A stretch of DNA of 64,000 nucleotides from Chloranthus sessilifolius (Eukaryota > Streptophyta > Magnoliopsida > Chloranthales > Chloranthaceae): assembly GCA_021018995.1 (NCBI GenBank), contig CM037593.1:6042088-6106087 (forward strand), read 5' to 3'. Within the stretch, counting starts at the first letter, position 1; each line of letters opens with the position of its first letter. Of this stretch, positions 21,563 through 32,294 are shown in pieces. The notes beneath the pieces were generated by a model that worked only from the letters and a program-made list of their open reading frames with translations, made no database searches and was not told the DNA's origin. A program made the translations under genes and the position numbers.

Positions 21563-24009
21563 TCAAAATCCCCCTCTCCCTCTCCCATCTGCCATCCCCC
21601 ATTGTAATCGAGCAAGCTCATGCGAGACTGTCCTGCGGTTTTTCCTGATACTCCGGCGGTTAACCAGAATGGATTGAAAAACCTCCCCCAATGACTCCTC
21701 ACTTCCGTCAAACGACATTCCGAGTTCCTGCCCCACCCTGATCAGCCTATCGATCTCAATAGACTCTTTCGGGTCATGCATAGGCCTGTTAGCTCTTGGA
21801 GAATCCTCCACCGCAGCAGTGGAGGTAGCCATACAAGACGAGTATGGGATCTGGACTGGAGTCCCCAGAAGAGGGGTATCAGAAACTTTGACCGATACTA
21901 ACAGGCACATCGTCGGGGTCCCAGAAGAAGCAAGTCTTAGTTTCCGGGTCTTACAGTCGAGCTCCGGGTCCTAAGCACCAGAAACTCCCAAGCCTTTCGA
22001 AGTAGGCCGAATCGGACCCGGAACAAGGGGATGACGGCCCACGGGTCTGAGACATTTATAAGAGCTATCGAGTCTGCAGTGCCAAGCCTCCAGCTGGTAA
22101 ACGAGAAGTCTAGATGGTCGCCACATGCCAGCCCCCTTACGAGCCCGTCGACATTGCTATAAGGCATCCCTTTAATCCCCCTGTCAAACCCCTCCGTCCT
22201 CGACCCACAACCTTTTCTAGAAGGTCCTCCACGCGTCACCACCTCGGTATCCCCAACACCCGTTCCATTGCTGGTTTCAAGGTCAACGCAACAGCTGGTT
22301 GTCGGCTTTCGTGCAAGAGAAGCTTCTGGTTGATGATGTGTCAACATCCAGGTTGCGCTCGGTCCTCGATGTAGCCTAAGTGTCGCCCATCCACTCGACT
22401 TCTGCATCACGCTGGAGTATAAACCCTTCCCCTTCTGGTAATAAACTTTGAACCTTTTCGTCTTCTCTCTGGTTTTTTCCAAAGGAAGCAAGTTTCCAAC
22501 CTCCACCTCCATGGGATCCCACCCATCACTGCTGTCGATGTTCTCAGCCGACTGATCAGACAACAGAAGTTCCATAGGTAGCAGATGTTGTCGGGCCGAA
22601 GAGGTTGGCCAATCTCAGCAGTCGATGAGTCAGGTGTCGTAAGGTCAGCCGGTGTCTGAGGAAACCCTCTCCTACTATCATCTCCGACCATGATCTGGCT
22701 ATCGGCAGAGGCCTCCTCCGCCACTCTTCCCTCCAAATCGAACCTGTAGGACTCCCATTGTCCGTAGGCCCTTTCGTAGCTTCCGGCGCCAAGACATGAG
22801 TAGCCCGATACGCTCGAGGGGGGGCTCTACCCTAAACCGACGTGGACGTTAGGATGTGTGGGCCCAACAGCCGGTACGACAGATACGTGGACAGGCCCCT
22901 CGTTGCGTCTCTCGTCGGCATCCCGGAGGATGAAGCTACCCCCTTTCTGAATGGCCCGTCGAGCGGGTGATCTATTTCTGTGAGAGCACCACTGACATCG
23001 ACGTCAGTGTCTCGGGCCCCTTGAGCCGATTCGCATGACTGATGCGGAATGAAGAGCCTCTCGAGTCTCAACACTTCTATGAAGAGCTGACAGACTTGGC
23101 CTCCAACCTGGACGTTGCAGGTTCTTGGAATGTTGTCCATGGAGTCGGTACCGACGAGAATCCGGGCGTGGGTCGTATCCCAGAGGTCAGCAGTGCGTCT
23201 GTCGGCCAAGATGAAGCGATCAACCGATCCCCAATCCCTTTGAAGACCTCGGGGGACCATGCATGAATCGGTAGCCCAAAGAAGCGGAGCCAAACCCCAT
23301 CTTTCTCCCTATGGGCTTTGACATCTCCCACCGTCGATTCCCACGATCAGCACTCCGCTGGACAATCAAGAATGAAGAAATGTTTAGAGCTGCAGAGATC
23401 CTTAGCTCCCTGTTCGTTCCTGAAGCGAAGTAGGAATTTAGTGGTAGAGATAGAAGATGCAGTAGGTTGTTTAGTAGCACTCCAGTTGTGTGTAATCCAT
23501 CTGTGTATCGACAATAATGATAACGAGTCTTTATTAGCGTGAATGATCACCCAAAAATGTTGAAGATTTAGAGCGAGCGATTGGAAGTGATTCAACTCAA
23601 AACAAAGATCCCCGCAACTTGGGGCCGACTGACCAGTCGGAAGAGGGTGGACGCTTGGGATTCCACTCTGGTCCGGCAAGTCAATCAAATTAAGTCTCAC
23701 AGTTTCAGCAAAGGAACGTGTAGTACGATGGCCGGAAAAGTCCTTCGTAATACCGACCATCCGGCTATTGTTGACCCCCGCTATCGACCAACCCCGTTGA
23801 ACGTCTCGTCTCTGAGACTCATTAAGGATGACCTGATGAGAGTTCCTCCTCGGAGGCTTCCTATATTCTGCAGGTTTAACCGTTGTACCTTGAGATCGAG
23901 TAGCATCATAGGCAAAATGGTGACAAACTGCGTGACGACGGAAGTTGACATTCCGGCACCTCCCGCATATCCAGTCTCCCACCCTGAGCACTAAACAAGA
24001 GTTACTCAT
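21563..24009 (-). pseudogene. LINE-2 ORF1: RanBP2-like finger plus DUF4283-like protein
   Basis: Start at 24009. DWICGRCRNVNFRRHAVC gives the same W-x-C-x2-C-x3-N-x6-C finger as LINE-1; the last cysteine is not evident. The DUF4283-like region (about 23560-23080) includes WVIIHANKDSLSLLSIHRWI and, after a frameshift, LRFFGLPIHAWSPEVFKGIG. The C-terminal module EIDRLIRVGQELGMSFDGS and ELARLQWGMADG ends at the stop 21563-21565, 46 bp before ORF2. At least three frameshifts break the middle. Confidence 0.8.
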
Positions 24010-24021
24010 TCAGACCTTTAA

Positions 24022-24403
24022 TTAAGGCTTCCTATTTAAAGTCTAACCTTAATTAGAACTTTCTATATGGGTCATTAATATCACTAATGAGCCATACAAA
24101 TGAGCCTTACTGACGAGCCTTTACTAACATTAATAATTCTAATGAGTTTTATTACATTACTAATGGGTCTTGAAGGTCCATTAACTATTACTACTGGCAC
24201 ACCAAAATTACTAACATATTAAATAAAAATTTTAAGGTCTATTAATTAGACTATTAATTATGATAGGCCATAATAAAATAAAATAGACATTATGTATATG
24301 TGCAATAACTAAATAAGTGTATCAAATCAATCAATTAAAATCATCATCCTAATTTAAAGTAAATAATTAAGATCTAAATAAACGAAAAATCTCGGTCGTT
24401 ACA
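24022..24403 (-). repeat. DelLTR-b, right part
   Basis: Continues the LTR cut by LINE-2 from the duplicated TTAAGGCTTCCTATTT to the terminus CTCGGTCGTTACA at 24391-24403 (TGTAACGACCGAG in element orientation). Confidence 0.8.
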
Positions 24404-24514
24404 TGGTCGTCAGTTATGTGGACTATTAACCCCTGGTATGATAGCTAGTTTGGTGGTTACAATCTCTTGAGTAGCCGGTTGGATACTGACCCAATAATGA
24501 CATATAAGGTGTAT
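24404..24514. other. Unassigned 111-bp spacer
   Basis: Lies between two Del-LTR copies. I see no ORF or repeat match to the rest of the window. Confidence 0.6.
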
Positions 24515-25305
24515 TGTGATGTCCCCAAATTCACACACCGGATCAATGCGCTCACTTAGAAACATCACACTATATCACATATCTATGATAATAATTATGC
24601 CAATTAATCCATAAAGATCCACATATGAATGCAACGAAAAAATAACTATTAAAAGCACACTCATAAATTTTCTTCCAACAATTTGACTAATCACAAAGAC
24701 ATAAGTAATTAACTAATCATATACAAAGTAACATTAAGATCATGAATTACCATCAGTTTAACCACTTAATGATTGGAATTAAAATTAATATGAAGCCACA
24801 GTTCAACTAGTAATATAAATCTGTCCACAAATAAAATGGAGATTCTGAAATGAAAGACTTAAAGTCCTTTCTAGTGCATAAAGAAAAACTTAATCAACTA
24901 AGCTCTAAATCCTTCTTCGCTCAAATCTGGATTTCCATCAATCAATAATATATGTATATCATCCACTCAATGTATAGCGGTACTCCCTGGCATGCCAAAC
25001 AATGGGTCAGTTTACTAAGTAAACTGGTATGGACCGGACATGATGAGGCTAATAGAAACGGTCTATAACTCAAGCCAACTCATAAAATCAATCAATAATA
25101 GTGATATAACATGTGACATAAATGATGAGTAAAGCAATATAATGAAACTGAAACATAACATTAAATCTAAATAATATTGTGGTTTGGGTCTCTACCCTAG
25201 TTTCATGTGTGGTCATTTTAATTGTGCATTTAATGCTCATGAATCGGCATGCATAATGGACATGGTTATATTTTTCTTAATCATTATCTTAATCTTCTCT
25301 TATCC
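24515..25305 (-). repeat. Del/Tekay-type LTR, 5'-truncated (DelLTR-c)
   Basis: Starts on the plus strand TGTGATGTCCCCAAATTCACAC, the complement of the long-form LTR end (GACGTCACA at 34951-34959), so the long 3' tail is present here. It breaks off at about 25305 and is followed by a second partial copy. Confidence 0.78.
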
Positions 25306-25524
25306 TTTGAACACTTAATGACTGGAATAAAATTAGTATCAAGCCATAGTTAAACCATTAATATAAACATATCCACAAATAAAATAGAGATTCTGAAATG
25401 AAAGGCTTAAAGTCCTTTCTAGTGCATAGGAAAAACTTAATCAACTAAGCTTCAAATCCTTCGCTCAAATATGGATTTCCATCAATCAATGACTCATCTA
25501 CATCATCCACTCTATGTATGGCTC
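25306..25524 (-). repeat. Del-LTR tail fragment (DelLTR-d)
   Basis: Repeats the interval already seen at about 24755-24975 (CACTTAATGACTGGAAT ... ATCAATGACTCATCTACATC), in the same orientation, as a partial tandem copy. Confidence 0.7.
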
Positions 25525-26338
25525 CTAGTAGCAGGAATCATGCAACTGCCCCAACGTTTCTAGTGGGAACAACGGTTCCATGTTTCATAATCGGACTCAT
25601 GCAGGAACCGCGGTTCCTATAGATTGGGATTCGCAGTTCGCAAGCTTCCCGATATTTTTTACGAAAAAATAAAAAAAACTCAAAAAGCATAGTGAATATT
25701 GGCGGTTTAGCCTTCATAAAAAGAAGAAAATAAAAATGAAAAACCTTTACAAAAAAAAATCAAAGCAAATCCTATCTTGAGCGTACATTTTGGGGTTTCT
25801 GTTCTTCTGGCTCCACCGCAGTGCTTTCTATTTTTATGGCGGAGATCTCCGTGATCTCTCTCTGTCCCCTTCCCTCTCTCTCTCTCTCACTACAACATGA
25901 GAACTGAGAACGAAAAATAAAGAGGGATTTTGCAGGGTTTTCTATTTAGGTATGCTTTTTGGTGGGTTTTTTCAATGATACCCCTATGGTTTTTAAATGA
26001 ATACCCCTAGGTTTTTAAGAGGGTACCCTTTACTATTATGACTTGTGAGTCGGTGAAGTAGTCAAGGGGTTTTAAAGTAAAAACCCTCTAAAAGGTTTTT
26101 AATATTAAAAACCTTTTGCATCTAAAGTGGAGGTGCATTTTTAATACCCTCTCTTTACGTATGCAATATGTGGGTCCCGCGGTTTTAAGTTTTAGAATGT
26201 TGCCTTTGTTTTTATAGCCCTCCATACATGCACTTATAGTGTAGGGTAACGATATTTAAGCCGGATATTTTACATTTGAAATTTATTGTTTCCACCGTTA
26301 AAACTGTTGACTTGAATCTGATGATGAAAAACATTTCT
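25525..26338. other. Unassigned DNA with palindromes and a CT tract
   Basis: No supported gene. Contains a 16-bp perfect palindrome (25603-25618, AGGAACCGCGGTTCCT), a CT-rich microsatellite (about 25870-25890) and a 28-bp perfect palindrome at 26090-26117 beside another stem (about 26066-26088). This is the original left flank of Gy1. Confidence 0.55.
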
Positions 26339-26343
26339 CTTTG

Positions 26344-27333
26344 TGACGCGGGACGGGAACCCTAAAATGCGTGATTATGATTTTATGCGATTTTGCCGAA
26401 ATTAAATAAAATTAAATCAAGCTTAATCTCAAAACTATCTTAAATACCTTAGGGTTCAGAGAATTCAGGTTGGTAGATCACACGAGATCCAGTTAGGGTC
26501 CAGTTCGATGCGCAAGTACTATTAGACTTGAGGTGAGATCGGCCTATAGATTAGAACTCTAGCTTTTCTAGGCTTGGGCGTTCGTCTTCGATTCGACGTA
26601 GATTCGCAAGCTCTAACTAGGGCTTTGGAAATAGGTGTATGGTTTTGTAATGGGCTTATGGTTTGATTTATGGCTTAGAAAAGGGTTTTGGGCTCTGTTT
26701 GATTTGGGATTCGGAAAGGGATTTATGGTTTTAGGGATCAAGAAATCAATAGGTTAAGATCTAGGAGAAACCATCAGGGATCAATAAGGTAAAAGATTGA
26801 AAGAAGACAGTGATAGATAATAGAGAAAATAACAATGGCTTTTGGGAATTACTCCCTTGGCCTCACACCAAAACCATCTCAGGCAAAGAATATTCAAGCA
26901 TAAAAGCATTCAAAATATTCAATAACTAATTAAAAAGTCTTTACAAACCTCAATATATAGGCCACCAACAATTAAAATTCGAAATAAAGAGTTCTAATAG
27001 AAATAAAACACAAAAAAGGTAAGTTTTCGCAAAAAAACTCAAAATCCGGAAAGCCCGTCACGATGTCCACGGACGTCCGTGACCTACGAACAGATAGGGG
27101 GAAAAATCACGGACGTCCGTCACTGTTCATCACAGACGTCCATCACTGTTCGTCGTGAACAATAAATTTTTTTTTTTCTTGAAGTTCCCCGTCATTCTCC
27201 TACATTCAAAATGTTTCATCACCGATGAAACACGCATGTTGTACTCGGACTCGGGCTCCCTCTCTTCTTCTTTCGACGCCGGTAGAAACGATGTGGTCCG
27301 AATCCAATGTCCATGTATGTGGCGTCCCCGTCA
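26344..27333 (-). repeat. Gy1 3' LTR (long-terminus form)
   Basis: 990 bp, plus-strand ends TGACGCGGGAC and GGCGTCCCCGTCA. An internal second terminus lies at 27191-27194 (GTCA), followed by a decayed polypurine tract (27195-27207) and hairpin 27213-27231. A second hairpin GTTTCATCACGGATGAAAC lies just outside the LTR at 27353-27371. U3 palindromes at about 27060-27150. Confidence 0.9.
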
Positions 27334-27352
27334 ATTGCCCTGGACCAAAAAG

Positions 27353-28675
27353 GTTTCATCACGGATGAAACGCGCTCATGGTAGATGTCTAGCAGGTCGG
27401 GGTTCAAGCGACGAACTTCATTCTCGTGGACCCAAGTATTTTTGGACTCCGGTTTGCCGATCCATTTAACCAAGTACTTCTGGAATCCCCCGTCATGTGT
27501 AGAGACGGCATGATCGTTGATTATATCCTCTATCTCATCTGATCTCTGTCTGCTTGGGGAAGGAAGAGGTATAGGTTGCAAAGTTGGATTGGGGCTGGGA
27601 CTAGGAGGTGGCTGGAGTGGGTTTTCAGGAGGTGGGGTGAAACCCAAGTAAGGAACCAAGTCCTCCACATTGAATGTTGAACTAACCCCCGTACCTGGAG
27701 GAAGTTCGAGCACATATGCATTAGGACCACTCTTAGCCACAATTCTAAAAGGTCTAGCACCTCGAGATTGTAGTTTCTTTGCGGATCCCGATGGGAACCG
27801 CTCAGGCCTAACTCGGACCATCACATAATCACCCACATTAAATTCTTTAGAACGCCTGTGAGCATCTGCAGATAATTTATATTGATTGTTGCTTGAATTA
27901 ATTTTCTGTTTAATTTCGGCATGCAAGCTATGAATATGTTGTGCAAATGCATCGGCTGACTCTGACACTCTATGGGATGCAGACATGGGGATCAAATCTA
28001 GTGGGGTCCTAGGCCTATGACCATGCACTACCTCAAAAGGACTCATGCCTATGGACCTATTGGCAGAATTATTGTATGCAAACTCAGCTGTGGGTAAGAT
28101 GGTATCCCAGGTCCTAACATGATCACCGACAAGACTACGAAGGAGATTCCCAAGGCTTCTATTGGTGCTTTCTGTTTGGCCATCCATTTGAGGGTGGTAA
28201 GCTGTCGAGAATTGGAGCAATGTGCCCATCATGTGCCAAAAGGGTCTTCCAAAAATAACTAGTAAATTTAACATTCCTATCAGACACAATGGTTTTTGGC
28301 AACCCATGAAGATGCACTACCTCCGCGAAAAATAATTTAGCAATATGAGATACATCGGAGGTTTTGGAATAAGGAATGAAGTGGGCCATTTTGGAAAATC
28401 GGTCCACTACGACAAAAATGGAATCTTGCTTTCTAGGGGTCTTAAGAAGTCCAAGCATGAAATCCATAGAGAGGTCTTGCCACGGTGTGTGGCATGGGTA
28501 AAGGAGTGTACAAGCCAGTATTTTGTTTGGTCTGTTTTGACACTTGGCAAGTACGACAATGTTTGACAACTCGAGCGACATCTCTCATTAGGCTAGGCCA
28601 AAAGAACCTATCCTCTACGAGCGCAATAGTTTTATGATGCCTGAAATGTCTAGCCATCCCTCCAGCATGTTACTC
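27353..28675 (-). pseudogene. Gy1 integrase and chromodomain
   Basis: The zinc-binding H2C2 region (HAGGMARHFRHHKT ... CRTCQ, 28657-28560) is followed by the integrase core with MDF and SDRN aspartates (about 28490 and 28280). After a frameshift near 28230, GQTESTNR supplies the third acidic residue of DDE. YVMVRVRPERFPSG and LPPGTG mark the C-terminal domain. QKYLVKWIGKPESKNTW and ENEVRRLNPDLL (about 27500-27400) form a chromodomain-like end. The frame stays open past the polypurine region into the LTR, to a stop at 27219, adding a basic tail RFYRRRKKKRG. Confidence 0.88.
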
Positions 28676-29452
28676 CTAAATGAGAAAGTCACGCAGTGAA
28701 GTGCGAGGGATGCAAAGGCGATTGCCTTTAAACAAATACCCATCCTGGATGGTGTACACGGAGTGTTTGCTGGTCGGGTTACTAAGGAGAGCAGTGTACT
28801 CAACCTCAAAATCTGAGCACTCGGGGTACTCATCCTTTAACTGTTCGAACCCGACGACCTCGGTGCTCATTGTGTGCAAAGTCACCACTCGCCGACTAAG
28901 TGCGTCAGTGGCCCTATTTTCAGCACCAGCCTTATGATTTAACACGAATGTGAACCTTTGAAGGTACTCAACCCACTCCGCGTGCCTTAGGTTCAACTTC
29001 TTCTGTGAAGCAAGAAAGCGTAAGGCTTCATGGTTAGAGAACAACACAAATTCATGCGGTCTAAGGTAATGCTTCCAATACCAAAGAGATCGAATGACCG
29101 CATAGAACCCCTTGTCATAGGTAGAGTATTTTTGCTTCGCCTCGTTAAGTTTTTCACTAAAATATGCCACAGGGTGACCCTCTTGGCTAAGCACTCCTAT
29201 GCCTACACCCGATGCGTCGCATGCGACTTCGAAGACTTTGGAAAAGTCCGGTAAGCGCATGACGGGTGCACTACTCATTTGTTGTTTGATCTCAATAAAG
29301 GCTTTTGTCGCTGCTCTGCCTCATTTAAAGTCCCCCTTTTTCATGCAATCAGTAATTGGGGCTATAATGGTACTAAAGCTTCTGATGAAGCGACGATAAA
29401 AAGTAGTCAAACCATGAAAGCTATGGACATCGTGTATGTTTGTAGGCTCGGG
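28676..29452 (-). pseudogene. Gy1 RNase H and start of integrase
   Basis: Open from 29278. FEVACDASGVGIGVLSQEG and PVAYFSEKL, then YDKGFYAVIRSLWYWKHYL and NHEALRFL are the gypsy RNase H signature. ATDALSRR marks its end, and the following YTIQDGYLFKGNRLCIP leads into integrase. The part 29452-29279 ([15 protein letters not shown]) is the RT-RNase H connection in a shifted frame with stops. Confidence 0.87.
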
Positions 29453-31264
29453 CTACTCCACAATGCCTTTAACCTTTTCGGGGTCCGCGACCATTCTATC
29501 GGCCGAGATAATAAATCCCAAGAAAATAATAAAATGTTGCATGAAGGTGCATTTCTTGAGATTTGCAAACAACTTCTCGCCCTTGAGGGTCTCATAAACC
29601 AACCTAAGGTGGTTCAAGTGTTGATCCTTGTTATGACTATAGATCAAAATGCCATTGAAATAAACAACAAGGAATTTGCCTAGAAACGACCTCAACACTT
29701 GGGTCATGAGTCGCATGAAAGTGCTCGAGGCATTAGAAAGCCCAAAAGGTATGACCATCCACTCATAAAGACCATCTTTAGTCTTAAAGGCGGTTTTCCA
29801 CTCATCACCGGGGCAGATGCAGACTTGATGGTAGCCATTCTTAAGGTCGATCTTTGAAAAGATAGTGGCACCAACCATCATGTCAAGCATGTCATCGAGC
29901 CTTGGTATGGGAAACCGATACTTAACGGTAATCTTTTTGATTGCACAACTATCCACACGCATGCGCCATGCACCATCTTTCTTAGGATTGAGTAGGGCAG
30001 GTACGACACACGGGCTTAGACTCTCTTGGATGAACCCCTTCTGAAGGAGCTCATTGACTTGCCGAGTCAACTCGGTGTGCTCAACTGGATTCAACCTGTA
30101 GTGGGGCAGGTTCGGTAAGGTAGATCCGGGAACCAAGTCAATTGCGTGTTGGATATCACGCAGAGGAGGGAGTTCGTTTGGTAAGTCTCCAGGGAAGACA
30201 TCCGTAAACTCTTTTAAAATCGGCTCAAACTCCTTGGGACACTTGCTCACCGACTCGGGAGCACTCTCTACGGTGACAACTACGTACACCACACTCTCTT
30301 CTATCGATACTTTCTCGAACTCAGAAGGGCTCACAATATTAATGGATTTAGAAGACTCGCCTTTCTGTTCGATGGTGTTGGTCGATGGTGTTTTGGGAGG
30401 CAAAGGGTGTAAAGTAATCTTTTTGCCCTTATGCATGAACGTGCATATGTTTGATGGACCAGAAAGAGTCACGTCCATGTCATAGAGCCACGACCTTCCT
30501 AAAATGATATGGCCCACATCCATCGGCACTACATCACACCATAAGGTGTCCGAATAAGAACCTAACTGAATCGGTACACGACACCTTTTCGACACCGGAA
30601 TGGATGAAGAATTGACCCATGCGACTTTATAAGGTCTCGGGTGGGCTTCAGGTGTAAGCCCTAAGTGGCGTACGACATGAGTTGATATAACATTAGTGCA
30701 ACTACCGCTATTTACGATGATCCTACAATTCTTTTCACCAAATCTGACGTAAGTGTGAAAGATGTTCTCCCTTCGCCAGCCATCTTTTTCATCCTGTTGA
30801 GGTTGTGCAAGGGCACACCTCACAACTAAAGCATGACCAATAGCATCACCCTCTTCATCACTGGGTGTGCTAACCGGTTCAAATACTTCCTCTTCAACCA
30901 CCACCTCATCATCATCCTCCTCTCCCTCAATGAAGAGAGTCCCCTGGGGTTCTTTCGTAGGGCATTGGGAGGCAAAGTGTCTCATCCCATGACATTTATA
31001 GCACTTTACTTGAGAGTTAACCCTAGAGGAGTCTCCAACTACACTTTTTCCCTTTTCAAACCTCGAATTGGTAGGGGCAGGTTGTGTAGGTTTGGGAGGA
31101 GGATTGAATTGTCCCTCACCGGATCGTTGACTATTATAATATGGCTCGGTCTTCTTCACCACCGTAGTTTTCAAGTACCATTCAAGATCTTGCACAACGG
31201 CATAGCATCTTTCAAGAGTTTCTACGGGGTGAGAAGTCAATTCTTTTTGCAATTCAAGTCGCAA
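29453..31264 (-). pseudogene. Gy1 gag C-terminus, protease and reverse transcriptase
   Basis: 603 codons open. A CCHC knuckle CYKCHGMRHFASQC (about 31003-30962) is followed by an acidic stretch. The protease site reads VNSGS where Gy0 has VDSGS, so the catalytic aspartate is changed to asparagine. The ILGRSWL motif and a linker follow. RT has KDGAWRM, FSKIDLKNGYHQV and IPFGLSNASSTFMRLM, but the active site reads YFNGILIYS (about 29651-29664) instead of the usual Y/F-x-D-D, removing both catalytic aspartates. It ends at a TAG-type stop just after EKVKGIVE. Catalysis is therefore not expected despite the long ORF. Confidence 0.9.
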
Positions 31265-31954
31265 TCCGGTGCGGAATCTAGAGAGTGATTTTAGGGTCTT
31301 CTGATACTTTTGCCCTCATCATGAACTCTTCAAATTTAGCAATATAATCGGTCACGGGCATACCACCTTGACGTAAATTTTGCCACTGGTCGAGGAGGAG
31401 TTGGTGGTATGATAAAGGAATATATACTTCTCAGTAAGTCGTTCCTTCATGTCGTCCCAATGGGTAATGGGAGGACAACTCGCATTCACCTTGATGCACT
31501 CGACATTGAACCAGAAAAATCGAGCTTGACCAACCAACTTCATTTTAACGAGTCTAACGCAACGGTCGTCATTCATGGCATACCAATCAAAGTGTTTGTC
31601 AATGTCAGAAAGCCAATCGAGGAAGGCAGTAGGATCCAATCTTCCATCGAAAGTCGGAATCTCAACTCGGACGTTCTTAAGGAGTTGAACTTCGGGGTCA
31701 TAGTCATCTCTACGATGATCCCTACGGTTCCGATTGTCTTGGCGACCATTACGTTCTAAGTGAGGACATTGACCCTGTTGGTGCTGATTTTTCAGCCCAC
31801 CCATCGCTTCCAGTTGGTTGATTCGATTACGTAATCTATCATTACTAACTCCTAGGGATGTTTGGGCTTGCTCTATGGTACTCAAACGTGCACTAATCGC
31901 ACCCAATTCTTCTCGCATACCGTTAAGGGCATTGAGAATCGCACTCGAGTCCAT
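31265..31954 (-). pseudogene. Gy1 gag (N-terminal and capsid-like region)
   Basis: Start MDSSAILNALNGMREELG at 31954, chosen because the upstream codons to 32035 lie in the leader next to the primer site. A coiled-coil-like stretch (RLSTIEQAQ...NRINQLEAM) is followed by the Retrotrans_gag region VEIPTFDGRLDPTAFLDWL, HFDWYAMNDD and ARFFWFNVE. A 2-base expansion in the TATATA run near 31425 shifts the frame; another shift lies near 31290. The rest of gag continues in the next feature. Confidence 0.85.
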
Positions 31955-32064
31955 GGTGATCACAAGGTCTATTAGGGTTCTAATATGGAATGCAATATGG
32001 ACCCACAAAACAATGCAATAAAATAAATATGACAAGCAAAAATGCCCTAACCTAGAAAACCTAG

Positions 32065-32077
32065 GGCTCTGATACCA
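32065..32077 (-). other. Gy1 primer binding site
   Basis: The minus strand reads TGGTATCAGAGCC, matching the 3' end of plant initiator Met tRNA, 4 nt from the LTR edge at 32082. Confidence 0.92.
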
Positions 32078-32294
32078 AAACTGACGCTGGACGGGAACCC
32101 TAAAATGCGTGATTATGATTTTATGCGATTTTGTCGAAATTAAATAAAATTAAATCAAGCTTAATCTCAAAATTATCTTAAATACCTTAGGGTTCAGAGA
32201 ATTCAGGTTGGTAGATCACGCGAGATCCAGTTAGGGTCCAGTCCGATGCGCAAATATTATTAGACTTGTGGTGAGATCGGCCTAGAGATAGAAC

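Larger units (their letters stand above)
11978..24021 (-). mobile_element. LINE-2: L1-type LINE carrying two nested insertions
   Basis: A minus-strand LINE whose pieces join across two later insertions: 24021-18867, 16639-15828 and 12284-11978. It is flanked by a 16-bp target duplication TTAAGG(T/C)TTCCTATTT (11962-11977 and 24022-24037, one mismatch), and the interrupted host is one Del LTR continuing on both sides. The A-rich tail, seen as T-rich plus strand, is at 11978-11990. The 5' UTR before ORF1 is only about 12 bp. ORF1 and ORF2 are broken. Confidence 0.9.
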
